The position numbers and the translations under genes were made by a program. From the NCBI GenBank assembly GCA_001796495.1, contig MGMR01000001.1, positions 1 to 10,649 on the forward strand: a stretch of 10,649 nucleotides of DNA. The letters run 5' to 3'. The notes beneath the pieces were generated by a model, which made no database searches, was not told where the DNA came from, and was given only the letters and a program-made list of their open reading frames with translations. This document shows positions 1 through 8,205 of the stretch, in pieces. This DNA is from Chloroflexi bacterium RBG_13_51_18 (GTDB lineage: Bacteria; Chloroflexota; Dehalococcoidia; Dehalococcoidales; RBG-16-60-22). How positions within the stretch are numbered: the first letter of the stretch is position 1; every line of letters begins with the position of its first letter.

Positions 1-1
1 C

Positions 2-2599
2 GGAGAGAGTCCAGAATCATATACACGCTGGCCACAAAACGGATGGGTACGCGGTAATACCATTGATTTATCGATTCTCATTCAGTCAGCTTCCGTGCCG
101 CCAGCAGTTGTTGAAGAAGCCGCCAACAAGCTTGTTGACGGGGTAAGTGAGGCCGCAGCCCTCTTGGTGGATATGGCGATAGCTCACCCCGGAGCAATAA
201 AAAAGATTTGCGAGGAACTTCGGCAGCAGGATGGAGAGCAAACGCGGAGAATGGCGACGACCATCCTGGCCAATGCGCTGGTATTCCATGAAAGTCTGGC
301 TCGCGGCGAAGGTGATTTGTATAACGTCCGGACGCTTGATGAGCTACGGGGCAAACGGAGCGGCGTCAGCAAAAACGAGATGCTTGAAGATTGGAAAAGG
401 ATTCTGAAAGTCAATTACTGGCCGATTTTCGATATTGCCAGGCGTATCCTTGAGGTTATTCCTATAGATACAGCTAGGCCGCTTCTCGACCGGCTGGTCA
501 CCACGGCCGGCGAACTTGTAGCCAATCATATGATGCGCTCACATGACTTGACCGGCGCTGTCTTCCAGCGGTTGATTGCCGACCGGAAATTCCTCGCGGC
601 TTATTATACCAATCCGGCTTCGGCGGCGTTGCTGGTCGGACTAGCGATTGATACAGACAAGACACCGGGTAATGGCTCATGGTCGAAGGATAAGGATGTA
701 ACGGCCCTGCGCATCGCTGACTTTGCCTGTGGCACCGGCACACTATTGTCAGCTGCTTACCGCCGCATCAGCCAGTTACACGAGGCTTCCGGGGGCGATG
801 CCGAAATGATTCACCCGGATATGATGGCCACGGCGCTCGTCGGCTGTGACGTATTACCGGCGGCCGCCCACCTGACGGCTTCAATGCTGGCCGGGGCTCA
901 CCCTACTATTAAATATAAAGGCAGTTCGATTTTGGCGGTCTCGTACGGGCCAAGAGATGGCGGCGGCGTTGCCCTTGGCTCTCTGGATCTGCTGGACCCG
1001 CAGCGGGCGTTCGATATCTTAGCTATCACGGCAAAGGCTATTGAAGGAATGGGCGAGAGTGAGAAAGAAGCATGGTCGACTTTGCCTCACGCTTCATTCG
1101 ATATGGTTATCATGAACCCACCGTTCACACGAGATACTACTGGTAAGGTAGGCGGTAGAGAAGGTACTCCTAATCCTATGTTTGCTGCCTTTGGTACAAC
1201 TGAAACACAACAGCGTGAGATGGCAAAAGCTATCAAGCGATTACTCCAAAATACAAGCGCGCATGGCAACGCAGGTGAGGCCAGCGCTTTTCTGGTGCTT
1301 GCAGACCGAAAGGTGAAAGAGGGCGGAACCCTCGCTATGGTCATGCCGTTAAGCTTGATGTTTGGAGAAGCATGGGAAGCTTCACGGCAGCTATTACGAA
1401 AATCCTACAACGACCTCGTTTTGATATCTATCGCAGGCGGTGGTCAACATGATATGTCTTTTTCAGCTGATACGGGCATGGGTGAATGCTTGGTTATCGC
1501 CCATAAGTCTAAAGAAGGTAGTTCACGGGCTACATTTGTAGTTTTATACGAGAGGCCATCATCGACAATGACAGGTTCAAGCGCCGCTGTTCAGATACAA
1601 CAATTGAAACGGGAAAATATCCGCAAACTGGAAGACGGCCCGGTGGGCGGCAGCCTGTTTTATTTCGGAGACGACCCAATAGGTTATGCTATTAATGCAC
1701 CTCTCCCCGAAAAAGGTCCTTGGAACCTTGCCCGCATCAAGGATGGCGCCCTTGCACAGACAGCATATCAGATAGTTAATAATGGCATCATTTGGCTACC
1801 GGGGGTCGTGAAGAGTAGTGCTCTTCCGGTTTCTATTACTTCCATATCCGAAATCGGCAAAATTGGTCCCTACGATTTAGATATTAGTGGTAACACCGCA
1901 GATGGTGGAATCAGAGGTCCATTCCAAATTAAAAGTCTGAAATCTAAAGCCGCCCCAACTTACCCGGTATTATGGGCCCATGATGGCAAGCGTGAAAAGT
2001 GCTTGGAATTTGAGGCAGACAGCGAGGGTATAATACGCCAGGGATCTAATTCTAACGAAGACAGAGTTGTGCAGGAAAAGGCCGAGCGAATCTGGGGTAC
2101 AGCCTCATATTGCCATTTCAACCGCAATTTCCAATTCAATAGTCAATCGACTGCGATGCAGTTTACCAATAGAAAGACTATTGGCGGCAGAGCATGGACG
2201 TCAATAATATTGCCTAATGTTGACCATGAAAAGGCTCTCGTGCTCTGGGGTAACTCTACTCTGGGGCTCTTACTTCACTGGTGGCATGCAAATAAACAGC
2301 AGGCGGGCAGGGGCAATATCGGAGTCTCGGCACTTGAATCGCTTCCGATATTGGATGTCACTAAGCTTTCCAAGGTTGCTCTCTCTAAGGCGGTATCCAT
2401 ATTCGATGACATGAAACACAAAGAGCTGCGGCCGGTCAATGAAATCGCTAAAGACGCTGTACGGGCGGAAATTGACACGCGGCTAGCCACTGAAGTGCTC
2501 GGATTCCCGCCGGAATTGGTAGCGCCGGATGGTCCTCTGGCATTGTTGAGACAGAAACTGGCGCTAGAACCATCTATAACGGGGAGTAAGGTAAGCTAA
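2..2599 (+). CDS. N6-adenine DNA methyltransferase (5' end outside the window)
   Basis: This is a large SAM-dependent DNA adenine methylase, as in restriction-modification and related defence loci. The frame is open from base 2, so the GTG at 95 is probably internal; at least 865 residues are encoded here. Numbered from that GTG, a motif X-like YYTNPASAALL lies near 170-180. The SAM-binding motif I DFACGTG is at 209-215, an acidic motif II-like GCDVLPAAAHLT near 250-261, and the catalytic NPPF at 341-344. Motif I before motif IV is the order of HsdM-like and type IIG-like enzymes. The C-terminal half (about 480-760) has no motif I recognise and is probably the target-recognition region. No nuclease motif is visible, but one could lie in the missing N-terminus. 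It stands alone and convergent to the next gene. The methylase call is secure; the system it belongs to (type I/IIG, BREX- or DISARM-like, or orphan) is not decidable here. Confidence 0.88.
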   Translation, partial: GESPESYTRWPQNGWVRGNTIDLSILIQSASVPPAVVEEAANKLVDGVSEAAALLVDMAIAHPGAIKKICEELRQQDGEQTRRMATTILANALVFHESLARGEGDLYNVRTLDELRGKRSGVSKNEMLEDWKRILKVNYWPIFDIARRILEVIPIDTARPLLDRLVTTAGELVANHMMRSHDLTGAVFQRLIADRKFLAAYYTNPASAALLVGLAIDTDKTPGNGSWSKDKDVTALRIADFACGTGTLLSAAYRRISQLHEASGGDAEMIHPDMMATALVGCDVLPAAAHLTASMLAGAHPTIKYKGSSILAVSYGPRDGGGVALGSLDLLDPQRAFDILAITAKAIEGMGESEKEAWSTLPHASFDMVIMNPPFTRDTTGKVGGREGTPNPMFAAFGTTETQQREMAKAIKRLLQNTSAHGNAGEASAFLVLADRKVKEGGTLAMVMPLSLMFGEAWEASRQLLRKSYNDLVLISIAGGGQHDMSFSADTGMGECLVIAHKSKEGSSRATFVVLYERPSSTMTGSSAAVQIQQLKRENIRKLEDGPVGGSLFYFGDDPIGYAINAPLPEKGPWNLARIKDGALAQTAYQIVNNGIIWLPGVVKSSALPVSITSISEIGKIGPYDLDISGNTADGGIRGPFQIKSLKSKAAPTYPVLWAHDGKREKCLEFEADSEGIIRQGSNSNEDRVVQEKAERIWGTASYCHFNRNFQFNSQSTAMQFTNRKTIGGRAWTSIILPNVDHEKALVLWGNSTLGLLLHWWHANKQQAGRGNIGVSALESLPILDVTKLSKVALSKAVSIFDDMKHKELRPVNEIAKDAVRAEIDTRLATEVLGFPPELVAPDGPLALLRQKLALEPSITGSKVS

Positions 2600-2619
2600 A
2601 TTAATAGTGCTTAACTCCC
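2582..2619 (+). terminator. Possible hairpin terminator at the methylase 3' end
   Basis: GGGAGT (2582-2587) plus TAAGC (2592-2596) pair with GCTTA (2609-2613) plus ACTCCC (2614-2619). This gives 11 base pairs with a 4-base bulge on the left arm and a 12-base loop. The methylase stop codon (2597-2599) lies in the loop. Only a short T run (about 2625-2628) follows, so intrinsic termination would be weak. The pairing is seen directly; the terminator role is inferred. Confidence 0.35.
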
Positions 2620-2881
2620 ACAGATTTTACCGCAATATTCGGACTTTCAAAAAACTTCTTCAAAGGCCCCATTCTACTTATTTGTGACAATTGGTACTCT
2701 CACGTAATCATCGGGATGTCCGATTCTCTTGTACTAAAACAATTCTATTGAAAAAGAATTCCTTAAGTCTCTTGCCGCAGACAGGTAATCCTACCTATCA
2801 CAGGTAATTCATCTGGATCAACGTTCTACTCAAGGGTGGTAACAGATACGAGTGTGCCTAGGCTATACCAATAGGTTATTT
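2600..2881. other. Intergenic region between convergent genes
   Basis: There are 282 bases between the stop codons of the plus-strand DNA methylase and the minus-strand methyltransferase. I see no reading frame with a credible start and SD and no tRNA-like fold. It holds the right arm of the candidate hairpin at 2582-2619, a weak AATTCT/AGAATT inverted repeat (2741-2760), a 9-base direct repeat (2781-2808) and an 8-base palindrome GCCTAGGC (2856-2863). Confidence 0.6.
2781..2808. repeat. Short direct repeat ACAGGTAAT x2
   Basis: ACAGGTAAT occurs at 2781-2789 and again at 2800-2808. Between the copies lies TACCT (2792-2796), which can pair with AGGTA of either copy. The element sits in the gap between convergent genes and has no known role. 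Confidence 0.4.
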
Positions 2882-3643
2882 TCATAAGTGACTACCTGTC
2901 GAATGAGATTTCATGGAAGCGAGGCAGTACATGGCCCAACCCATATATTGGCGTTGGAACTGTAAATAATCATCCTGGTCAGTACGAAAATGCTTGAATA
3001 CCTGTTCATAGTCAGGATGGGTGGGATTTTCTTCAAGCCAGTTTATCAGTGAATACCAACCATCCGAAATGTACCTATCCCAGTCGTCGTGGCTGGCGCG
3101 GATGATATATTCAAGTTCAAAGCCTTCGTCCCGAGTAATGTGTGTCAGTTCCAGTTCTGTGTGGGTAAATGTCTGTTTTTGGGCGTATTCTGGATGTACC
3201 TGATTGCTAAGCCAGTGGGTTTCACCGATACCAAGGCGTCCATCCTGATGTACAGCTCGCTTCAGTACCTGGATTGTCTGCTGGTAGCCGCCAAAAATAA
3301 ACGTTGCCCCAATACATGTTGCAGCATCGAAAGCCCCTTCTTCAAATATGTAATCAGCCCCACTGGAACAAACGATTTCGATTTGGTCCGATAAATCTCT
3401 CGAAGTCAGTTTTTGCCTAGCCCTGTCACAGAAATCCTCGGATATATCTATTCCAACACCAGTAATACCGAATTCCTCAGCCCAAAGAGTAAGGGGGCCG
3501 GCACAACCACAACCGAAGTCGATGACCCGGTTCCCCTTTTTTAATTTGAGTAGTCTACCAAGTTTAATGATTTTTTCAGACGTGGAAGGGTTTAGTATCT
3601 CCATATAGCGGTGTGAGATACTCATAAGGTCAAAAAATTCCAT
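2882..3643 (-). CDS. Class I SAM-dependent methyltransferase, substrate unknown
   Basis: A 253-residue soluble protein with a Rossmann-type methyltransferase core. Motif I is VIDFGCGCAGP (about residues 40-50), and the acidic residue that normally contacts the SAM ribose is D66 in GVGIDIS. A short hydrophobic strand around 108-117 fits a later core strand. The C-terminal part (about 170-253) is rich in Trp, Tyr and Asp and probably forms the substrate cap, but I recognise no specific family, so small-molecule, lipid or protein substrates all remain open. Start choice: ATG at 3643 has AAGGAGA (3652-3658) 8 bases upstream. It lies on the same strand as the pst operon but 290 bases after phoU, so it is probably transcribed separately. 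No membrane segment or signal peptide is seen. Confidence 0.85.
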   Translation of the reverse strand: MEFFDLMSISHRYMEILNPSTSEKIIKLGRLLKLKKGNRVIDFGCGCAGPLTLWAEEFGITGVGIDISEDFCDRARQKLTSRDLSDQIEIVCSSGADYIFEEGAFDAATCIGATFIFGGYQQTIQVLKRAVHQDGRLGIGETHWLSNQVHPEYAQKQTFTHTELELTHITRDEGFELEYIIRASHDDWDRYISDGWYSLINWLEENPTHPDYEQVFKHFRTDQDDYLQFQRQYMGWAMYCLASMKSHSTGSHL

Positions 3644-3933
3644 AATTCAAGTCTCCTTCAGGAAATGGTAACTTAATTAAGAAAGGTGTTGCAGGACCTG
3701 ATGCTAATCTTGCGTTGATAATGTGGTGATGACAGCCCTAAATTGTTTCCCTCATTATAAACATCTTAGACTTCTGCTCAAAAAGAAGCAAGTAGTTCTG
3801 GCCACAATATTAACATTGCATAAACATCGGCACGACCACGTGCACCTAAAAGTAATGATGTCCTCCTTTTCTCATTTGAAATCAATATCACAATATGAGT
3901 ATTTGTAAAATACGCCTTGATTATTAATTACTT
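3644..3933. other. AT-rich intergenic region between phoU and the methyltransferase
   Basis: There are 290 bases with no credible gene. The region should contain the 3' end of the pst-phoU transcript and the promoter of the methyltransferase. Visible structures are a perfect 10-base palindrome CTTAATTAAG (3672-3681), a small hairpin GCACG/CGTGC (3830-3843) and an AT hairpin GTATTT/AAATAC (3899-3913). None is followed by a clear T tract on the minus strand, so I call no intrinsic terminator for the operon. No unambiguous -35/-10 pair is visible. Confidence 0.55.
3672..3681. promoter_or_regulatory. Perfect 10-base palindrome upstream of the methyltransferase
   Basis: CTTAATTAAG lies 28 bases before the ATG at 3643. 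It could form part of a -10 region or an operator half. Only the palindrome itself is observed; function is speculative. Confidence 0.25.
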
Positions 3934-4602
3934 CTAATACTTCGAAGCTCCTATTTCCTCCATTTTGCCAGTTACCACGAAGACTACCCGCTCGCAGATG
4001 TTAGTAACCCGATCGGCAGCACGTTCCAGGTTGTGGGCCACCCAGATTAGTCGAGTAGCCCGCGTAATCGTCTTCGGGTCTTCAGCCATGAAGGTGAGCA
4101 ACTCCCTGAAGACCTGGTCATAAAGCTGATCGACCATATCGTCTTCGGTACTGATTTTCTTGGCTGCTTCGGCATCGCGGTTGACAAAGGCATCCAGACT
4201 ACGGCGCAGCATATCTACGGTCTTTTCCGCCATGCGGGGAATATCAATCAGCGGCTTTAAAGGTGGCTCGTCACCAATCATAATCGCAATTTTTGCTATT
4301 CCTTCGGCGTAGTCGCCGATGCGCTCTACTTCGGATACTATATTGAGCACAGCTAAAATGATGCGCAGGTCACTGGCCATGGGCTGCTGGGTTGCGATTA
4401 TCTCAATGCATTTCTCCTCGATTTCAAACCGTTTCCGATTTACCTTATTATCATCCGCAACTACCTGCTGGGCTAACTCCAGGTCCCGATTCTTCAGGGC
4501 ATCGATAGAACGGAGTGTGGCTTTACTCACTATGCTGCCCATCGCCAGGACATCATCCTGGATTTCCCTCAGTCTTTTGTGAAAAGTTGTCCTTGTTTCC
4601 AT
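3934..4602 (-). CDS. phoU: Phosphate signalling/transport accessory protein PhoU
   Basis: A 222-residue cytoplasmic all-helical protein of the usual PhoU length, made of two homologous three-helix halves. PhoU binds the Pst transporter and the PhoR kinase, keeps the Pho response off when phosphate is sufficient, and limits uptake. Each half carries the family's metal-binding E-x3-D signature: ERIGD at about 93-97 and ERAAD at 193-197. The N-terminus with F7 and the ALKNRD stretch (35-40) is also typical. Start: ATG at 4602 has AGGAGGT (4607-4613) 4 bases upstream, the strongest SD of the cluster. It is the last gene of the operon, 17 bases after pstB, the classical pstSCAB-phoU order. Identification is firm. 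Confidence 0.96.
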   Translation of the reverse strand: METRTTFHKRLREIQDDVLAMGSIVSKATLRSIDALKNRDLELAQQVVADDNKVNRKRFEIEEKCIEIIATQQPMASDLRIILAVLNIVSEVERIGDYAEGIAKIAIMIGDEPPLKPLIDIPRMAEKTVDMLRRSLDAFVNRDAEAAKKISTEDDMVDQLYDQVFRELLTFMAEDPKTITRATRLIWVAHNLERAADRVTNICERVVFVVTGKMEEIGASKY

Positions 4603-4619
4603 GCCGACCTCCTAGAATC

Positions 4620-5441
4620 TTATCCGAAGCGTCCGGTGATGTAATCCTCTGTGCGTTTATCTTTAGGATTAGTGAAAAGCTGCGCCGTCGGGCCATACTC
4701 TACGAGCACCCCGGCGCGGTCCGGCTCCATCATCATAAACGCCGCCGTGTCCGATACTCTGGCCGCCTGCTGCATATTGTGGGTGACGATGATGATAGTG
4801 TAGTCCTCGGACAGGCTCCGCATCAAGTCCTCGATTTTCAGCGTGGCTACCGGGTCGAGGGCGCTGCACGGCTCGTCCATTAAAATAACCTCCGGCTCCA
4901 CCGCCAGCACCCGCGCGATGCAGAGCCTTTGCTGCTGCCCGCCAGAAAGAGCCAGACCGGACTGCCCCAGCTTGTCCTTTACCTCGTCCCAGAGCGCAGC
5001 ATGGCGCAGGCTTTTTTCTACTATTTCTTCAAGTTCGCCGCGGCTCTTGATGCCGTGTCGTTTCGGGCCGTAAGCCACGTTCTCAAAAACAGACATGGGG
5101 AATGGATTGGGTTTCTGGAAGACCATGCCTACCCTTTTCCTTAGCTCGGCTACATCAATCTTGGGGCTATAGATAGGGGTACCGTCAAGTTCTACGTTGC
5201 CCTCCAAGCGTGCCCCGTGGATAAGGTCGTTCATGCGGTTGAAAAGACGGAGTAGCGAGGACTTACCGCAGCCCGACGGACCGATGATAGCGGTGATAGA
5301 ACACGATGGGATGTCCAGCGTGATATTCCTCAAGGCCTGGAATGAGCCATAGTAGAGGTTAACCCCCTCCGCTTTGAGCTTGGTAACGCATTTGTCCGCG
5401 GGCCTAGTTGAAATATCCGGCATATTAAGTTTAATATTCAT
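4620..5441 (-). CDS. pstB: Phosphate ABC transporter ATP-binding protein PstB
   Basis: A 273-residue cytoplasmic ATPase that powers high-affinity phosphate import through PstC and PstA. All ABC motifs are intact: Walker A GPSGCGKS at 54-61, Q-loop Gln109 in VFQKPNPFPMS, signature LSGGQ at 165-169, Walker B VILMDE at 185-190, D-loop SALDP, and H-loop His221. The FQKPNPFPMSVFENVAYG stretch and the C-terminal EDYITGRFG are typical of PstB rather than other importers. Start: ATG at 5441, with a purine-rich GAGGAAA SD inside the end of pstA. Only two bases separate the pstA stop from this ATG, so translation is probably coupled. Met7 is a possible alternative start. The N-terminal extension of about 24 residues before the nucleotide-binding fold is slightly long but unremarkable. 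Confidence 0.97.
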   Translation of the reverse strand: MNIKLNMPDISTRPADKCVTKLKAEGVNLYYGSFQALRNITLDIPSCSITAIIGPSGCGKSSLLRLFNRMNDLIHGARLEGNVELDGTPIYSPKIDVAELRKRVGMVFQKPNPFPMSVFENVAYGPKRHGIKSRGELEEIVEKSLRHAALWDEVKDKLGQSGLALSGGQQQRLCIARVLAVEPEVILMDEPCSALDPVATLKIEDLMRSLSEDYTIIIVTHNMQQAARVSDTAAFMMMEPDRAGVLVEYGPTAQLFTNPKDKRTEDYITGRFG

Positions 5442-5443
5442 AG

Positions 5444-6301
5444 CTATTTCCTCTGTCTTGTTTTAATCCTGATGGCCGCCGCCAGAATGTCGAAGGAAAG
5501 CACCACGATGAGCAGCACGAGTGCCACGCCCCATATGGTTTCCTTAGGCATATTAGGAATATGCGCGGCTACCGTGTAGAGATGGTAGGGCAAAGCCATA
5601 AACTGGTCGAGGGGAGACTGCGGCAGCTTGGGGAGAAGAAAGGCTGCCCCCACCACCAGTATCGGCGCTGTTTCACCGGCGGCGCGGCTTATCGCCAATA
5701 CTGCCCCGGTGATGATGCCGGGCAGGGATTGGGGTAATACTATATGCCTGACGGTCTGCCATTTGGTCACGCCGATGGCAAGACTGCCCTCCCTGTATTC
5801 CCGCGGCACGGACAGTATGGCTTCTCTGGAAGTAGTAATAACCATCGCCAGAGCTTGGGCGGCTAAAGTAAGGCTGGCGGCCAGCAGGGACAGACCGAAG
5901 TGAAAAGCCATCACGAACACGCTTAGCCCGAAAAGCCCGAAGACGATGCTAGGTACGCCCGCCAGATTAATAATGGCTAAATTGATGAGCCGGGTCAGCC
6001 AGTTGTCCCGGGCGTATTCCGTGAGGTAGATGCCCGCTAGCACCCCTATCGGTAACGCAAAGACCAGGGTGCCGAGCATGAGGTAAAAGGTGCCGATAAT
6101 AGCTGGTAAAATACCGCCTTCCCGGCCCGCCTGTGATGGAAATTGGACCAGGAAGTCCCAGCTTATGGCGCCGCCACCCTTGACGATAGTATAGATAATA
6201 ATAAACAGGACGGGAGCTACGGTAATAGCCGTAGCCAGCCCGAGGAAAATAAAGGCGGTGCGCTGGGATATTCGGCGCGAGTTTAGAACTGTCTTTGTCA
6301 T
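5444..6301 (-). CDS. pstA: Phosphate ABC transporter permease PstA
   Basis: A 285-residue inner-membrane permease, half of the PstC-PstA phosphate channel. About six membrane segments are visible, at roughly residues 17-40, 66-92, 105-132, 136-156, 196-222 and 257-278. The cytoplasmic EAA loop that docks on PstB is at about 168-196 (REYREGSLAIGVTKWQTV, then LPQSLPGI). The periplasmic loop near 228-253, with FMALPYHLYTVAAHIP, is typical of PstA and separates it from PstC. ATG at 6301 lies 8 bases after the pstC stop, with GAGGT at the end of pstC as a likely SD. Length and features match the family. Confidence 0.95.
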   Translation of the reverse strand: MTKTVLNSRRISQRTAFIFLGLATAITVAPVLFIIIYTIVKGGGAISWDFLVQFPSQAGREGGILPAIIGTFYLMLGTLVFALPIGVLAGIYLTEYARDNWLTRLINLAIINLAGVPSIVFGLFGLSVFVMAFHFGLSLLAASLTLAAQALAMVITTSREAILSVPREYREGSLAIGVTKWQTVRHIVLPQSLPGIITGAVLAISRAAGETAPILVVGAAFLLPKLPQSPLDQFMALPYHLYTVAAHIPNMPKETIWGVALVLLIVVLSFDILAAAIRIKTRQRK

Positions 6302-6309
6302 TTAATCAG

Positions 6310-7248
6310 TTACCTCGCGAATTTCCTTTTCTGCCGTTCCAGTACTCTTTCGGCGATGATATTCACGGCCAGGGTCAGGATAAACAGGATAAGGCCGACG
6401 GCAAACAGGGCTTGGTACTGTAAGCCGCCGCGGACGGCGTTGCCGATGCCGGAGGCAATAGCTGAGGTCATAGTCGTCATAGGGTCGGTGGGCGAGGCCG
6501 GCACGGCTAGAGCACCGCCAGCCACCATCAGGACCGTCATCGTCTCGCCGATAGCGCGACCCACCCCCAGCATCACTGCGGCGGCGATGCCGGAGAGGGC
6601 GGACGGGATACAGACATGCCATATCGTTTCCCATTTCGTCGCCCCCAGCGCATAAGATGCCTCCTTAAACTCACGGGGAACAGCGTGCATGGCATCCTCG
6701 GAGACGCTGACGATAATGGGCAGGCTCATCAGCGATAGCATAATAGCCGCGGTTAGGCCGCACAATCCGGTATTCAGATGAAACAGGCTCTGCACAAAGG
6801 GTGACAGCAGCGCTAACCCGATAAATCCCATCATCACCGAAGGTATACCGGCCAGTATTTCGATGATAGGTTTCACTATATCATTGACTTTGGGGGGCGC
6901 TACTTCGGATAAATAGGCAGCGCAGGCTACGCCGATAGGCACCGCTACCACCGTAGAAATAAGCGTAATCATTAAAGTGGACACGAAGAATGGCGCGATG
7001 CCGAAAGTGGGAGGGTCGGAGACAGGGTACCACTTTGTGCCGAAGAGGAATTCCCAGGGAGGGGTATGGGTAAATATGGGCAAGCCCTCTTTAAGCAGGA
7101 TAAAGATAATGCCCAGCAGAACCACGATAGCCAGCAGTCCCGCCAGGAATATCCATCCCTCGATGAATCTTTCGCCCAGCCGCAGCCGCCGCTTCAGTCC
7201 CCGGTTGGAGACCTCGGCGGCGGTGGGGGCAACATTCTGTTGCAGCAT
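6310..7248 (-). CDS. pstC: Phosphate ABC transporter permease PstC
   Basis: A 312-residue inner-membrane permease partnering PstA. After a charged cytoplasmic N-terminus of about 30 residues, the first membrane segment is at about 33-53. An external loop with the PstC-like PPWEFLFGTKWYPVSDPPTFG (about 63-83) follows, then five further segments to about 302. The EAA loop is at about 193-221 (EFKEASYALGATKWETIW, then IPSALSGI), followed by GRAIGETMTVLMVAGG. Start: ATG at 7248, with AGGAGT (7263-7268) 14 bases upstream, an unusually long spacing. An in-frame TAA three codons upstream rules out a longer form. That SD overlaps the pstS stop codon (7267-7269), so the gap is only 18 bases. Confidence 0.95.
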   Translation of the reverse strand: MLQQNVAPTAAEVSNRGLKRRLRLGERFIEGWIFLAGLLAIVVLLGIIFILLKEGLPIFTHTPPWEFLFGTKWYPVSDPPTFGIAPFFVSTLMITLISTVVAVPIGVACAAYLSEVAPPKVNDIVKPIIEILAGIPSVMMGFIGLALLSPFVQSLFHLNTGLCGLTAAIMLSLMSLPIIVSVSEDAMHAVPREFKEASYALGATKWETIWHVCIPSALSGIAAAVMLGVGRAIGETMTVLMVAGGALAVPASPTDPMTTMTSAIASGIGNAVRGGLQYQALFAVGLILFILTLAVNIIAERVLERQKRKFAR

Positions 7249-7266
7249 TACTAATTAATTTTACTC

Positions 7267-8205
7267 CTATTTTTTCAGAGGTACGAAACCGGATGCGAGA
7301 ACTTCCTGCTGGCCGACTGCGGAGAGACAGTAATCAATGTAAGCCTTGATGACGCCGGTCGGCGCCCCGTTGGTATAGTAAAGCAGCGGGCGGGATATGG
7401 GGTAGGTGCCGTCTAGCGCGGTGGCCACGCTAGGTTTAACCGCTGGGTCATTGGCTGTTTTCTTCACGGCAATGGCTTTCACTGTATCATTCAAGTAACC
7501 TAGCCCGGCATAGAAGATGGCATTGGGGTTACTTGCTACCTGTGATACCCCTTCTTCCGTCGAGGGGAGCATCAGCACCTTGTTGCCGTACTCAAGGGTT
7601 TTGTCCACCGTGGGTAGACCGGCCATCTGTACCACATGTTCTTTAAAGAAGACGTGAGTGCCGGAGTTGGTGTCCCTTGCCATGACTACTATCGCCGCAT
7701 CATTGCCGCCGACCTCTTTCCAGTTGGTAATCTTGTTGGTGTAGATAGCGGAAAGCTGGGCGATAGTCAATTCCGATACCGGATTAGAAGGATTGACGAC
7801 TACCGAAAGGGCATCTGAAGCTACCTGTATTTCGTAGGGATTAACGCCTTTGGCTTTAGCCTGGTCTATCTCTTTAGAAGTAATTAGCCTTGAAGACTGG
7901 CAGACGTCCGTCGTGCCGTCAATGAGTGAGGCGATGCCGACTCCTGAACCGGGGCCGCTGATGGCGATACTGACCTCTTTATTAGCCTTCATAAAGTTTT
8001 CCGCCCATACCGCGCTTAAGGGAGTGACCGTGTTAGACCCGATAATTTTGAAAGAGCCGGAGAGAGCAGGAGTTGTAGTTGTTGGAGCAGTGGAGGTTGG
8101 TCCAGTTGCTGTCGGTGTCGAGTTGGTGCTGCAGCCGGCAAAGGTAAAAGCGAGAACCAGTATCAGCGTCAGGGGCAGTAACCATTTTTTAATCGATTTG
8201 AACAA
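7267..8205 (-). CDS. pstS: Phosphate-binding lipoprotein PstS
   Basis: A 312-residue substrate-binding protein that captures inorganic phosphate outside the membrane and delivers it to PstCA. The N-terminus is a lipoprotein signal: a KSIKK positive cluster, a hydrophobic stretch 8-22 and lipobox TFAGC with the acceptor Cys25. A Ser/Thr/Pro-rich linker (26-48) follows. Phosphate-contact motifs of the family are present: IGSNTVTPL at 55-63, SGPGSGVGI at 83-91 and RDTNSGTHVFF at 177-187. LTIAQLSAIYTNKITNWKEVGG (about 146-167) is also characteristic. Translation starts at a rare TTG (8203-8205) with AAGGAG (8212-8217) 6 bases upstream. The ATG at 8208-8210 is out of frame and too close to the SD. 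A Phe replaces the usual Leu at lipobox -3. It lies 36 bases downstream of mgsA. Confidence 0.96.
   Translation of the reverse strand: MFKSIKKWLLPLTLILVLAFTFAGCSTNSTPTATGPTSTAPTTTTPALSGSFKIIGSNTVTPLSAVWAENFMKANKEVSIAISGPGSGVGIASLIDGTTDVCQSSRLITSKEIDQAKAKGVNPYEIQVASDALSVVVNPSNPVSELTIAQLSAIYTNKITNWKEVGGNDAAIVVMARDTNSGTHVFFKEHVVQMAGLPTVDKTLEYGNKVLMLPSTEEGVSQVASNPNAIFYAGLGYLNDTVKAIAVKKTANDPAVKPSVATALDGTYPISRPLLYYTNGAPTGVIKAYIDYCLSAVGQQEVLASGFVPLKK

Noticed and set aside
3729..3735. Single CTGTCAT (minus strand), the E. coli-type Pho half box, upstream of the methyltransferase
   Set aside because: The position 11 bases further on (ACATTAT) matches poorly. One 7-base half site is expected by chance, and it does not resemble the array at 9127-9180.
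3723..3908. Plus-strand 61-codon frame starting at GTG in the gap upstream of the methyltransferase
   Set aside because: There is no SD, the composition is low in complexity (many Lys, His, Leu), no family resemblance is seen, and it lies in AT-rich non-coding sequence.
3899..3913. AT hairpin GTATTT/AAATAC downstream of phoU as an operon terminator
   Set aside because: The stem is nearly all A-T and no T tract follows on the minus strand, so it would not work as an intrinsic terminator.
6302..6634. 110-codon minus-strand frame with Arg-rich translation overlapping pstC
   Set aside because: It is a shifted frame of the intact pstC. The Arg/Pro-rich translation is typical of a shadow frame, and pstC itself shows no frameshift.
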